Of a stretch of DNA of 18,423 nt, positions 7,361 through 13,455 are shown in pieces. The position numbers and the translations under genes are program-made. Under the pieces are notes generated by a model. That model had not been told where the DNA came from, did not search any database, and saw only the letters and a program-made list of their open reading frames with translations. The number at the start of each line of letters is the position of its first letter. The stretch's first letter is position 1. The stretch is from an uncultured Mycoplasmatota bacterium (GTDB taxonomy: Bacteria; Bacillota_I; Bacilli_A; RF39; UBA660): the NCBI GenBank assembly GCA_900557185.1, contig USRP01000022.1, positions 1 to 18,423 of the forward strand, written 5' to 3'.

Positions 7361-8530
7361 TTAAATGTCATAAAGAGTAAAAGAAAAAGGAATTCTAATA
7401 TAACGGGAGGATTGAAAGGCAAGATGAAATAAAGTAAGACCAGTATTAAATAAAGACATAACTCTTTTCTTAACTCTGGTACCATTTTTAATAAAATATT
7501 TATGAGTAGTAATTTTAATATTTTTGTAACAACGTTTGTTTTTAGAATAATCAGTTCCTAATATGGTTAAAAAGAGAGTAGAAAAACAAACAAGAGTATA
7601 CATAGAAGTAAAATAGTCTAAATCAGCTTTAATAACAGATTCAATGTAAAAACCATTAGATTTTTGATTTTTAAAAAGAGATTCGATAGAACCAAAACGG
7701 TAACCATAATCTTTGATAGCTCTTTTAGTAGAACCATTTGTAACAATGATCCAAGGGTCAGATACTCCATCAGATTTACTGATGACAATATTGGTTTTAA
7801 ATAGATAATCAGTAAGGATGATGTCATGAAAAGAAGTGGAATGATATTTATAAGGAATGATATCATTTAAAAATTTCCAGACTTTGTGTCGTTCCTTTTT
7901 GTCATAAACTAAAACTTTTATATTTCTTTTTAATCTAATACAATAAATATGCCCTAAAGAATCAATATGCTGTAAAAGAGAAGTGGAATTAAACCAACGA
8001 TCGGCAAGAAAAATGAGATGGAAAGAAGGATCAAATAAGGAAGAGACATAAGAGATACCTTCTTTTAAGAGAGATTCGTTGAAAGCCTCGGAATGATATT
8101 TATTATTAAAACAACGAAACCATAAAGGAATGCCTTGTTTACCGATTCTCATAGAGATCATAAAGACAGTATAATTGTCGTGAGAAAACATATGATCAAA
8201 AGAAATATGAATACGACGGTCATTATGTTTCGGTTTATAGTTAGAAATAACATAGCGAATCACTAAGTCATAGAAATGATAAGGATCAAAGAATTTATTT
8301 TTAAATAATCTTTTAATTCTACGAATTACAGAATCATGTTGAACGAGAGAGAATTCATCTTTCAAAGATTTGGCGATATCACTAGCGACAGAAGATTCAG
8401 ATAAAATCATACCTAAAGAAATAAAAGGGATAATATTAAGTTGAGTTTTTCTAATATTCGGATCAACATTTAATAAAAAATTTTGCAAACTACTTGCAAT
8501 ATCATTTTGAGTATTATATACTTTAAACAT
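7361..8530 (-). CDS. IS4-like DDE transposase
   Basis: A 389-aa DDE transposase of the IS4/DDE_Tnp_1 type. Likely catalytic residues are D112 (in SFDHMFSHDN), D177 (in FLADRWFNST, the usual second-Asp context) and E283 (in YRFGSIESLFKNQKSNGF, the C-terminal Y-R-IE-x2-F-x3-K block). All three are present and no frameshift is seen, so the enzyme is probably functional. The start is the ATG at 8530, preceded on the minus strand by AGAGG with a 6-nt spacer. An upstream in-frame TTG at 8536 overlaps this RBS and is less likely. Its -10 (TATAAT, minus strand 8560-8555) and RBS lie within a large inverted repeat (8529-8587) that may repress translation of read-through RNA. The exact subfamily is not determined. 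Confidence 0.88.
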   Translation of the reverse strand: MFKVYNTQNDIASSLQNFLLNVDPNIRKTQLNIIPFISLGMILSESSVASDIAKSLKDEFSLVQHDSVIRRIKRLFKNKFFDPYHFYDLVIRYVISNYKPKHNDRRIHISFDHMFSHDNYTVFMISMRIGKQGIPLWFRCFNNKYHSEAFNESLLKEGISYVSSLFDPSFHLIFLADRWFNSTSLLQHIDSLGHIYCIRLKRNIKVLVYDKKERHKVWKFLNDIIPYKYHSTSFHDIILTDYLFKTNIVISKSDGVSDPWIIVTNGSTKRAIKDYGYRFGSIESLFKNQKSNGFYIESVIKADLDYFTSMYTLVCFSTLFLTILGTDYSKNKRCYKNIKITTHKYFIKNGTRVKKRVMSLFNTGLTLFHLAFQSSRYIRIPFSFTLYDI

Positions 8531-8587
8531 AAACAACCTCTATTCTATTTTGTGATTATAATAAGAATAGCAAAAAAGGTTGTTTAT
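8529..8587 (-). promoter_or_regulatory. Transposase promoter and RBS inside an inverted repeat
   Basis: The outer arms ATAAACAACCT (8529-8539) and AGGTTGTTTAT (8577-8587) are perfect 11-bp complements. The inner arms CTATTCT (8540-8546) and AGAATAG (8564-8570) add 7 bp, with a 6-nt bulge. The minus-strand -10 TATAAT (8560-8555) is in the loop, while the RBS and ATG are in the promoter-distal arm. A transcript starting at the element's own promoter (about 8548) lacks the far arm and leaves the RBS free. A transcript reading in from outside carries both arms and would hide it. This matches the known protection logic of IS10/IS50; here it is inferred from sequence. Confidence 0.75.
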
Positions 8588-8603
8588 ATCAAGTTGAAGA
8601 GTG

Positions 8604-8636
8604 AAATGACTCAGGATAACATCTGGGTCATTTTAA
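8604..8636. terminator. Hairpin near the IS right end
   Basis: An 11-bp stem AAATGACTCAG / CTGGGTCATTT (8604-8614, 8623-8633; one G-U pair) with an 8-nt loop is followed by TTTTAAT. On the minus strand it lies upstream of the transposase promoter and could reduce impinging transcription. On the + strand it resembles a weak terminator. Confidence 0.55.
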
Positions 8637-8645
8637 TATCATTTC

Positions 8646-8657
8646 AAAAACTGTCCG
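8646..8657 (-). repeat. Right terminal inverted repeat of the IS
   Basis: AAAAACTGTCCG is the exact reverse complement of the left end. It is followed by GTTATAAG, of which GTTAT mirrors the ATAAC that spans the left boundary. Confidence 0.85.
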
Positions 8658-8673
8658 GTTATAAGATATCATT

Positions 8674-8716
8674 GAAGAATAGAAATTTCTATTCTTCTTT
8701 TTATTATATTTTTTTA
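8674..8716 (+). terminator. Terminator displaced from the DUF6273-like gene by the IS
   Basis: A perfect 9-bp stem GAAGAATAG / CTATTCTTC (8674-8682, 8689-8697) with loop AAATTT is followed by a T-rich tract. No + strand gene lies between the IS and this hairpin. If the IS is removed at the ATAA repeat, the hairpin starts 9 nt after the TAA of the DUF6273-like gene, which is the spacing seen for other terminators in the window. Confidence 0.8.
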
Positions 8717-8724
8717 TTTAGTAC

Positions 8725-8760
8725 TTGACAATAACAGATAGTAGATATACACTGATAGTG
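8725..8760 (+). promoter_or_regulatory. Promoter and possible operator of the padR operon
   Basis: An exact -35 TTGACA lies at 8725-8730. The -10 is either TATACA (8746-8751, 15-nt spacer) or TACACT (8748-8753, 17 nt). The inverted repeat CACT-GAT-AGTG (8750-8760) covers the -10/start region, and GATAGT occurs twice 17 bp apart (8737 and 8754). PadR proteins usually repress their own operon, so this is a plausible operator; the binding itself is inference. Confidence 0.55.
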
Positions 8761-8769
8761 AGGTGACGT

Positions 8770-9087
8770 ATGAATATTCAGTTTAAGAAAGGAGTGTTAG
8801 AACTCATTGTATTATTATCTGTTCATAAAAAAGATATGTATGGTTATGAGTTGATGGCAGAAGTATCCAAAGTAATCGATATTAACGATGGAACAATTTA
8901 TCCACTGTTAAAAAGACTGACCAATGAGAAATACTTTGAAACATATTTGGTAGAGTCGAATGAAGGACCATCTAGAAAGTATTATAAATTAACTGTACTA
9001 GGAGAAGAGAGAATGAATGAATTACTGATTAGTTGGCAAGATTTCGCAAGTAGTGTGAATCAATTTATAGAGGAGTGTGACAATTAG
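8770..9087 (+). CDS. PadR-family transcriptional regulator
   Basis: A 105-aa winged-helix regulator of the PadR family (short, PadR-s2 type). Recognisable parts are GVLELIVLLSVHKKDMYGYELMAEV (residues 8-32), the DNA-contact segment NDGTIYPLLKRLTNEKYFET (39-58) and the wing GPSRKYYKLTVLGEERM (66-82). A C-terminal helix would serve for dimerisation. The RBS GAGGTGA precedes the ATG closely. The gene ends two bases before the HAAS-domain gene, a pairing very common in Firmicutes, where the PadR protein represses the pair in response to cell-envelope or other stress. Expected to autoregulate at the palindrome near its promoter. Confidence 0.92.
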   Translation: MNIQFKKGVLELIVLLSVHKKDMYGYELMAEVSKVIDINDGTIYPLLKRLTNEKYFETYLVESNEGPSRKYYKLTVLGEERMNELLISWQDFASSVNQFIEECDN

Positions 9088-9089
9088 CT

Positions 9090-10490
9090 ATGACAAAGAA
9101 GAAGTTTTTAAGTGAGTTAGAAAAGAAATTATCAGTATTAGATGATTCAGAAATACAGGATATTGTAAATGAATATCGTGATATTATCGATGAAAAAGTA
9201 AAACATGGGAAAACGGAAAAAGAAGCCATTGAAGATTTTGGCTCATTAGATGATTTAGTGAAAGAAATATTAAGTGCATATAAAATTAATCCTAATTATA
9301 AAGAAGCGCATAAAGATGAATTTGAAGCATCTGCTAAAAAATTAGGGGAAGACTTTGATGATTTTATTAAAAAGGGAGCAGAGAAGGCGAGTAAAGCAAC
9401 GAAAAAAGTAATGGATCAAGTACGTGAAAATGATCAGGAGTTTACGGTAGAATTTGTATTTGAATTACTATTTAAAGCCATTGCCGCACTTCTTCTATGT
9501 GTGGTTGCAACAATACCAATGACAATCATTAAAGAATTAGTGGAAAGTTTACTTAGAATGTTTGTATCACCACTTTCTAATATATTAATTTTCTTATTTG
9601 AATTTGTACTTGGTATTTTATTCTTAATCTTTTGTGGATTTATTTTTATTGCAATGTTTAAACAATATGTAATACCAAATAAAAAAAAAGAAGAGAAGAA
9701 AGAGATAGACAAAAAAGGAAATATGAAAGAAAAAGAGATTGAAAAAAAAGAAAAAATAGTAAAGCGTAATGAACATGACGCATTAAGTACTCTTATTATT
9801 ACAATTATGAAAATAGCAGTTATTTTCTTTATCCTACTTCCTATTTGGATGATGGAGTTTGGAATTGGTATTTGTCTTGTATTTTTAATTGCTGCTTTAA
9901 TAAAAGGAATTTTCTTTATTGGACCATTATTCTTATGTGCTGGTAGTATCTGTTTGTTATCAGAAATTTCTAGTATTATTTATCGTATGATTTTTACAGA
10001 GAAGAAACCACACTTTTATGGGATTATTATTGGTCTTGTATTCTTAGTGATTGGAACTTTCTTAACGATTGACTTAGTGATGAATTTCGATTATATAAAA
10101 GATGTACCAAGTGGATATCATCAGAAGACTTATACAGAAAACTTAACAGTAGATTCTAATACATTGGTTGCGTATGATGATAATATGAAATATCAGACAC
10201 AGATTGATAATACGATGCCTGATCATCAAATTAAAGTAGATGTGATTTACTATGAAGATATTTATCAAACACCATGGTTAGAAAGAGAAAATGAAAATGG
10301 AACGCATCAAATTGCAATTGAATTAGAAGATGAGAAACGTAGTGATTTTAAATTTCATTATCAGATGTTAATAGATGACTTAAGACAAAATCAATTACAT
10401 GATTATAGACAATTAGAAGATTATGAAGTAGTGATTCGTGGAAATGAGAATACATTAAAATTCATTTCATTAGAGAATCCTTGGTACTAA
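9090..10490 (+). CDS. HAAS-domain (DUF1700-like) multi-pass membrane protein
   Basis: A 466-aa protein. Residues 1-65 are a HAAS domain (KKKFLSELEKKLSVLDDSEIQDIVNEYRDII, then EAIEDFGSLDDLVKEIL), a helical module typical of proteins encoded beside PadR regulators. An amphipathic, charged segment follows (70-115). Membrane segments lie near 122-147, 160-195, 235-292 (two or three helices) and 308-330, and residues 332-466 form a probably extracellular C-terminal domain. The cytoplasmic loop at about 197-228 is a Lys/Glu-rich tract. AGGAG lies 14 nt before the ATG, inside padR, so translation may be coupled. The molecular role is unknown; partners of this type are thought to act in envelope stress or to sequester factors at the membrane. 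It ends at a strong terminator. Confidence 0.8.
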   Translation: MTKKKFLSELEKKLSVLDDSEIQDIVNEYRDIIDEKVKHGKTEKEAIEDFGSLDDLVKEILSAYKINPNYKEAHKDEFEASAKKLGEDFDDFIKKGAEKASKATKKVMDQVRENDQEFTVEFVFELLFKAIAALLLCVVATIPMTIIKELVESLLRMFVSPLSNILIFLFEFVLGILFLIFCGFIFIAMFKQYVIPNKKKEEKKEIDKKGNMKEKEIEKKEKIVKRNEHDALSTLIITIMKIAVIFFILLPIWMMEFGIGICLVFLIAALIKGIFFIGPLFLCAGSICLLSEISSIIYRMIFTEKKPHFYGIIIGLVFLVIGTFLTIDLVMNFDYIKDVPSGYHQKTYTENLTVDSNTLVAYDDNMKYQTQIDNTMPDHQIKVDVIYYEDIYQTPWLERENENGTHQIAIELEDEKRSDFKFHYQMLIDDLRQNQLHDYRQLEDYEVVIRGNENTLKFISLENPWY

Positions 10491-10518
10491 AAAAGGTTCA
10501 TATTTTGTGAACCTTTTT
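10490..10518. terminator. Bidirectional terminator between convergent genes
   Basis: A perfect 11-bp stem AAAAAGGTTCA / TGAACCTTTTT with a 7-nt loop lies between the + strand HAAS gene and the minus strand DUF7666-like gene, with A-runs and T-runs suited to both directions. Confidence 0.9.
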
Positions 10519-10969
10519 AATAATATCTTAATTTATATTGTTTGGGAGTGATTCCTAAATAGTGATAGTCTTCTTCTGTTAAATTGGGATAGTAAGTTAA
10601 AAAACGAGCAATTCTTTGATCAGAACAAACAGAGTGTTCAATTAATTCTTTATACATATCTAATATTTCTTTTCTAGTCAATATTTTTTCAATTTTTAAG
10701 TCACTGGCAATATAAATATCATAATATCCATAATATTCATGACTTGTTTCTAATACATTACCAAAACCAGTTACTGCACATATGTCGATGTCTGTATGAT
10801 AGTTTGTGAAATAATGAAGGGTATCTTCGAGACGTTTACAGAAATGAAAACCATTTTTCTCAAATTGAATAGGTTCATCGATATGATATGTATTTCCTAC
10901 TTGTAGGGTAAGATTTCCTTCTAGTGTTTTCATCCCTTTTAGAAATGTTTTAAAACCTTTGATGTACAT
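10517..10969 (-). CDS. DUF7666-like small protein
   Basis: A 150-aa soluble protein resembling the DUF7666 type often found in phages and gut bacteria. It has an initial strand YIKGFKTFLKGMKTLEGN, then LQVGNTYHIDEPIQFEKNGFHFCKRLEDTLHYF, where the [GN]GFHFC block is the clearest signature, then an AVTGFGNVLETSHEYYGYYDIYIASDL beta region and a helical C-terminus. The function is unknown. The start was moved from a GTG at 10978 to the ATG at 10969, because AGAGGTGA (10981-10975) is an ideal RBS for the ATG and the GTG lies inside it. The promoter is so close that the 5' leader would be only about ten bases. It is divergent from metK and convergent with the HAAS gene. Confidence 0.65.
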   Translation of the reverse strand: MYIKGFKTFLKGMKTLEGNLTLQVGNTYHIDEPIQFEKNGFHFCKRLEDTLHYFTNYHTDIDICAVTGFGNVLETSHEYYGYYDIYIASDLKIEKILTRKEILDMYKELIEHSVCSDQRIARFLTYYPNLTEEDYHYLGITPKQYKLRYY

Positions 10970-10985
10970 GTCAATCACCTCTTTT

Positions 10986-11016
10986 ATTATAACATATTCT
11001 AAAAAAGTAGTTGCAA
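10986..11016 (-). promoter_or_regulatory. Minus-strand promoter of the DUF7666-like gene
   Basis: An exact extended -10, TGT-TATAAT, runs from 10994 to 10986 on the minus strand. The possible -35 TTGCAA at 11016-11011 has a 19-nt spacer, slightly long, but the extended -10 may not need it. Confidence 0.6.
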
Positions 11017-11038
11017 CTTTTAAAAAATAAGATATAAT
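11011..11038 (+). promoter_or_regulatory. metK promoter
   Basis: -35 TTGCAA (11011-11016), 16-nt spacer, -10 TATAAT (11033-11038). Transcription would begin near 11045, just before the riboswitch. The same -35/spacer/-10 arrangement recurs before the asnS T-box. Confidence 0.75.
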
Positions 11039-11054
11039 GGAAGTAGAGCGAATA

Positions 11055-11150
11055 TATTATCAAGAGAGGTGGAGGGAATAGGCCCGATGAAACCCAGCAA
11101 CCTACCATATGGTGTTGGTGCTAAATCCTACGGGGAACCGAGAGATAATA
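11055..11150 (+). ncRNA. SAM-I (S-box) riboswitch aptamer
   Basis: A SAM-binding riboswitch aptamer in the metK leader. P1 pairs TATTATC (11055-11061) with GATAATA (11144-11150). The conserved core is recognisable: AAGAGAGGTGGAGGGA, GGCCCGATGAAACCCAGCAA, then GGTGCTAAATCCTACGGGG and CCGAGAGAT. With SAM bound, P1 forms and the downstream terminator ends transcription; without SAM, metK is expressed. This is established behaviour for the class (RF00162), applied here from sequence match. Confidence 0.97.
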
Positions 11151-11153
11151 AAG

Positions 11154-11181
11154 AAGCAATCGGTTTTCCGGTTGCTTTTTT
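11154..11181 (+). terminator. Riboswitch-controlled terminator
   Basis: A 10-bp stem AAGCAATCGG / CCGGTTGCTT (one G-U pair) with a TTTT loop, followed by a T-run. This is the expression platform of the SAM-I riboswitch, ending 16 nt before the metK ATG. Confidence 0.92.
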
Positions 11182-11197
11182 GTTAGGAGGTTAGAAT

Positions 11198-12307
11198 ATG
11201 AAGAAATTAAGAACTTCAGAAATGGTATTGAAAGGGCATCCGGATAAGATATGTGATCATATTGCAGATGCGATTTTAGATGATTATCTAAAACATGATG
11301 AAAATGCGAAAGTGGCTGTAGAAGTTGCGATTAGCTATAAGAAAGTATTTATTTTAGGAGAAGTATCTAGTAGTTATACTTGTGATATGGAAAAAATTGC
11401 AAGAGAGATTATCCGTCAAATTGGATATAATAATCCTGAATATGGTTTTACTTATGATGAAGTAGAAGTAGAAATGAATGTCAATGAACAATCGAAAGAT
11501 ATTCAAATGGGAGTTGTAAAAGATGATATGGGAGCAGGGGACCAAGGAATGATGTTTGGTTATGCGACTAATGAAACGAAAGAATTTATGCCTCTTCCAT
11601 ATGTGTTAGCCCGTAATCTAGCACTTCGTACAGATGAAGTAAAAGAAAAGAATTTGATTTCTTACTTAAGACCAGACGGAAAGATGCAAGTAACAGTACT
11701 TTATGAAGATGAAAAACCAGTAGCTGTGACAGATGTCGTTATCTCTTTACAACATGATGAAATTGATATCGATGTGTTAAGAAAAGATGTGAAAGAAAAG
11801 ATTATCGATGTGGTAATTCCAAAAGAATATATCACAGAGGATACAACTTATCATATCAATCCAACAGGTCGATTTGTGATTGGTGGTCCAGTTGGCGATA
11901 CTGGTTTAACTGGTCGTAAGATTATTGCTGATACATATGGTTCTTTTGCTCATCATGGAGGAGGATCATTTAGTGGAAAAGATGCTTCGAAAGTAGATCG
12001 TACTGGGGCATATTTTGCTAGATATGTGGCTAAGAATATTGTAGCCAAAGGATATGCGAGTAGATGTGAAGTAGGAATTAGTTATGCGATTGGCGTATCA
12101 GAACCAACGAGTCTTATGATTGAAACTTATGGAACAGAGACAATTCCTGTTTCGGAAATAGAAGCATGGGTTATAGAACACTTTGATTTTAGACCAGCAA
12201 GTATGATAGAAACATTACAATTAAGACAACCAATTTTTGAATCATTATCTTATTATGGACACTTTGGAAAAGAAGGATATCAGTTTGAAGAAATCATAGA
12301 AGACTAA
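11198..12307 (+). CDS. metK: S-adenosylmethionine synthetase
   Basis: Makes S-adenosylmethionine from ATP and methionine in the cytoplasm. This 369-aa protein shows the ATP/methionine motifs: GHPDK (13-17), GAGDQGMMFGYA (112-123), GGPVGDTGLTGRKIIADTYGSF (229-250) and the P-loop-like GGGSFSGKD (254-262) followed by KVDRTGAY. It is somewhat shorter than the usual 380-400 aa, with a trimmed C-terminus and loops. HHGGGSFSGKD replaces the more usual xHGGGAFSGKD. The RBS AGGAGG lies 7 nt upstream of the ATG. Expression is set by the SAM-I riboswitch, so the product represses its own gene. It is transcribed alone. Confidence 0.97.
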   Translation: MKKLRTSEMVLKGHPDKICDHIADAILDDYLKHDENAKVAVEVAISYKKVFILGEVSSSYTCDMEKIAREIIRQIGYNNPEYGFTYDEVEVEMNVNEQSKDIQMGVVKDDMGAGDQGMMFGYATNETKEFMPLPYVLARNLALRTDEVKEKNLISYLRPDGKMQVTVLYEDEKPVAVTDVVISLQHDEIDIDVLRKDVKEKIIDVVIPKEYITEDTTYHINPTGRFVIGGPVGDTGLTGRKIIADTYGSFAHHGGGSFSGKDASKVDRTGAYFARYVAKNIVAKGYASRCEVGISYAIGVSEPTSLMIETYGTETIPVSEIEAWVIEHFDFRPASMIETLQLRQPIFESLSYYGHFGKEGYQFEEIIED

Positions 12308-12321
12308 TCCTTCTTTTTTTT
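12298..12321 (+). terminator. Weak terminator at the end of metK
   Basis: A 5-bp stem AGAAG / CTTCT overlapping the stop codon, with a 7-nt loop and eight T. The stem is short, so the call is tentative. Confidence 0.4.
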
Positions 12322-12386
12322 CGCAAAAAATGTTGATTGATAATTTATTCTAGTTTTGTCGAAAGCCACTTTTTTGATTTATTTTG

Positions 12387-12395
12387 TGTTAAAGT
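12387..12395 (+). promoter_or_regulatory. Possible promoter of the STAS-sigma pair
   Basis: TGT-TAAAGT resembles a degenerate extended -10 element 18 nt before the ATG at 12414. No good -35 is seen, and no SigH-, SigF- or SigG-type promoter could be recognised here. How this pair is switched on is therefore unclear. Confidence 0.3.
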
Positions 12396-12413
12396 GTTAC
12401 CGAGGTGAATGAT

Positions 12414-12761
12414 ATGTTAGAGATTAATATGGAATTTAGAAAGGGAATCTTATTTGTTCGTTTCATTGGAGAATTAACGAAAAATACAGTCGATATCGTC
12501 AGAAGAGAAGTAGGTGATACACTAAAAGAATATGGAATTGCCAATGTTGTTTTTAATGTTTCAGAATTAGAAACAATTGATGATGTGGGAATTGACGTGA
12601 TGAAAGAAAACTCAAAATTGGCAAAAGCGTATCATGGACGAACTTTACTATGTGGACTACATGATTTACAGATGAAGAAACAATTAAAACAGAAACAAAT
12701 CTTTCGCTATATGGATGAAACAAGTGATGAATTAACGGCTCTTTCTATCATTCACGTATAA
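12414..12761 (+). CDS. spoIIAA: SpoIIAA-like STAS protein with Asp at the phosphosite
   Basis: A 115-aa STAS-domain protein aligning end to end with the anti-anti-sigma factor SpoIIAA, which normally releases SigF from the anti-sigma kinase SpoIIAB. The match includes the N-terminal strand ILFVRFIGELTKNT (B. subtilis CIRLTGELDHHT) and the central NVVFNVSELETIDDVGIDVM (B. subtilis IVLNLEDLSFMDSSGLGVIL). The phosphorylated Ser58 is Asp here (D57 in this protein), the next Ser is Val, and the Asp of GELD is Thr (T22). In B. subtilis an Asp at this site mimics phosphorylation. The start ATG has GAGGTG 6 nt upstream; an in-frame GTG at 12405 lies within that RBS. It is directly followed by a sigma factor gene, with no spoIIAB between. 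The gene symbol reflects homology and synteny, not proven function. Confidence 0.75.
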   Translation: MLEINMEFRKGILFVRFIGELTKNTVDIVRREVGDTLKEYGIANVVFNVSELETIDDVGIDVMKENSKLAKAYHGRTLLCGLHDLQMKKQLKQKQIFRYMDETSDELTALSIIHV

Positions 12762-12775
12762 AGGAGGGATGTGTA

Positions 12776-13429
12776 CTGACAGAGGAACAATTGATTTTAG
12801 AAAACCAGGGATTGATTTATTCAATTTGTAATCGTTATCCATATGAAGAAAAAGAAGATTTATATCAGGTAGGAATCGCTGGATTATTAAAAGCATATCA
12901 TAACTTTGATGCTCGTTTTGAAACGAAATTTACGACTTATGCTTATCCTTATATTTTAGGTGAAATTAGAAAATATGTAAGAGAAAATAAAGGCATTAAA
13001 ATTAGTCGTGATATTCATAAATTATCATTGAAAATTGATCGCTATCAACTTCTGTTTTATCAACAGACAGAACGGTTTGCTACAGTAGAAGAATTAGCTA
13101 TTCATTTTAATAAAAGTGAATTAGAAATCGTTCAGGCTATGAATTCTAAAAATGCATTACAGAGTGCTGATACGCCAATTGTAGAAGATGGTAAAGAAAT
13201 GAACTTATATGATGTTACTCCGAGTCCACAGAAACAGAGTATAGAAGAATTATTAGATTTAAAAGAAGCACTGTTACATTTAGAAAAAGAAGAAAGAGAA
13301 CTCATTTGTAATCGTTATTATAAAGATATGACACAAACTGAGTTATCACATCAAATGGGAATAAGTCAGGTACAGATTTCTAGAAAAGAACAGAAGATTT
13401 TAAAAAAACTAAACCATATGTTGCACTAA
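12776..13429 (+). CDS. SigF/SigG-family sporulation sigma factor
   Basis: A sigma-70 factor of the SigB/SigF/SigG group, about 217 aa. Region 2 is clear: KEDLYQVGIAGLLKAYHNFDARFETKFTTYAYPYILGEIRKYVRE. It is followed by the KISRDIHKL element of region 3. Region 4 contains LEKEERELICNRYYKDMTQTELSHQMGISQVQISRKEQKIL, whose GISQVQ[IV]SR helix-turn-helix is diagnostic of the group. The N-terminus is short, beginning almost at region 2.1 and lacking the roughly 25 residues normally before it. Start: AAGGAGGG (12761-12768) fits a CTG at 12776 (8-nt spacing after AAGGAGG). The alternative is a TTG at 12791 with a weaker AGAGG. There is no ATG in frame. SigF and SigG are hard to separate by eye; synteny with spoIIAA favours SigF, while the SigG-like promoter downstream would suit SigG. 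Confidence 0.88.
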   Translation: MTEEQLILENQGLIYSICNRYPYEEKEDLYQVGIAGLLKAYHNFDARFETKFTTYAYPYILGEIRKYVRENKGIKISRDIHKLSLKIDRYQLLFYQQTERFATVEELAIHFNKSELEIVQAMNSKNALQSADTPIVEDGKEMNLYDVTPSPQKQSIEELLDLKEALLHLEKEERELICNRYYKDMTQTELSHQMGISQVQISRKEQKILKKLNHMLH

Positions 13430-13455
13430 AAAATACAGATATCTGTATTTTTTTT
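13428..13455 (+). terminator. Terminator between the sigma gene and spoVAC
   Basis: An 11-bp stem AAAAAATACAG / CTGTATTTTTT (13428-13438, 13443-13453) around ATAT, followed by T. It overlaps the sigma gene stop codon and makes the spoVA genes a separate transcription unit. Confidence 0.82.

Larger units (their letters stand above)
7183..8660. mobile_element. IS4-like insertion sequence, apparently complete
   Basis: An element of about 1.48 kb bounded by inverted repeats. The left end is CGGACAGTTTTT at 7183-7194, and the right end is its complement AAAAACTGTCCG at 8646-8657. A further one-base-gapped similarity extends outward (ATAAC on the left, GTTAT on the right). It encodes a single minus-strand transposase of 389 aa with no frameshift. 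ATAA directly precedes the left end (7179-7182) and also occurs at 8661-8664, giving a possible 4-bp target duplication if the right end includes GTT. Internal features are a bidirectional terminator near the left end, a hairpin near the right end and a promoter-spanning inverted repeat. The exact boundaries are uncertain by 2-4 bases. Confidence 0.85.

Noticed and set aside
7332..7376. TTTAAAC / GTTTAAA inverted repeat near the transposase 3' end
   Set aside because: It is AT-only with a long loop and overlaps the transposase stop region; likely chance.
8483..8728. Plus-strand ORF of 81 codons across the IS right end
   Set aside because: It spans the transposase start, the hairpin, the terminal repeat and the downstream terminator; these features explain the sequence and there is no coding signal.
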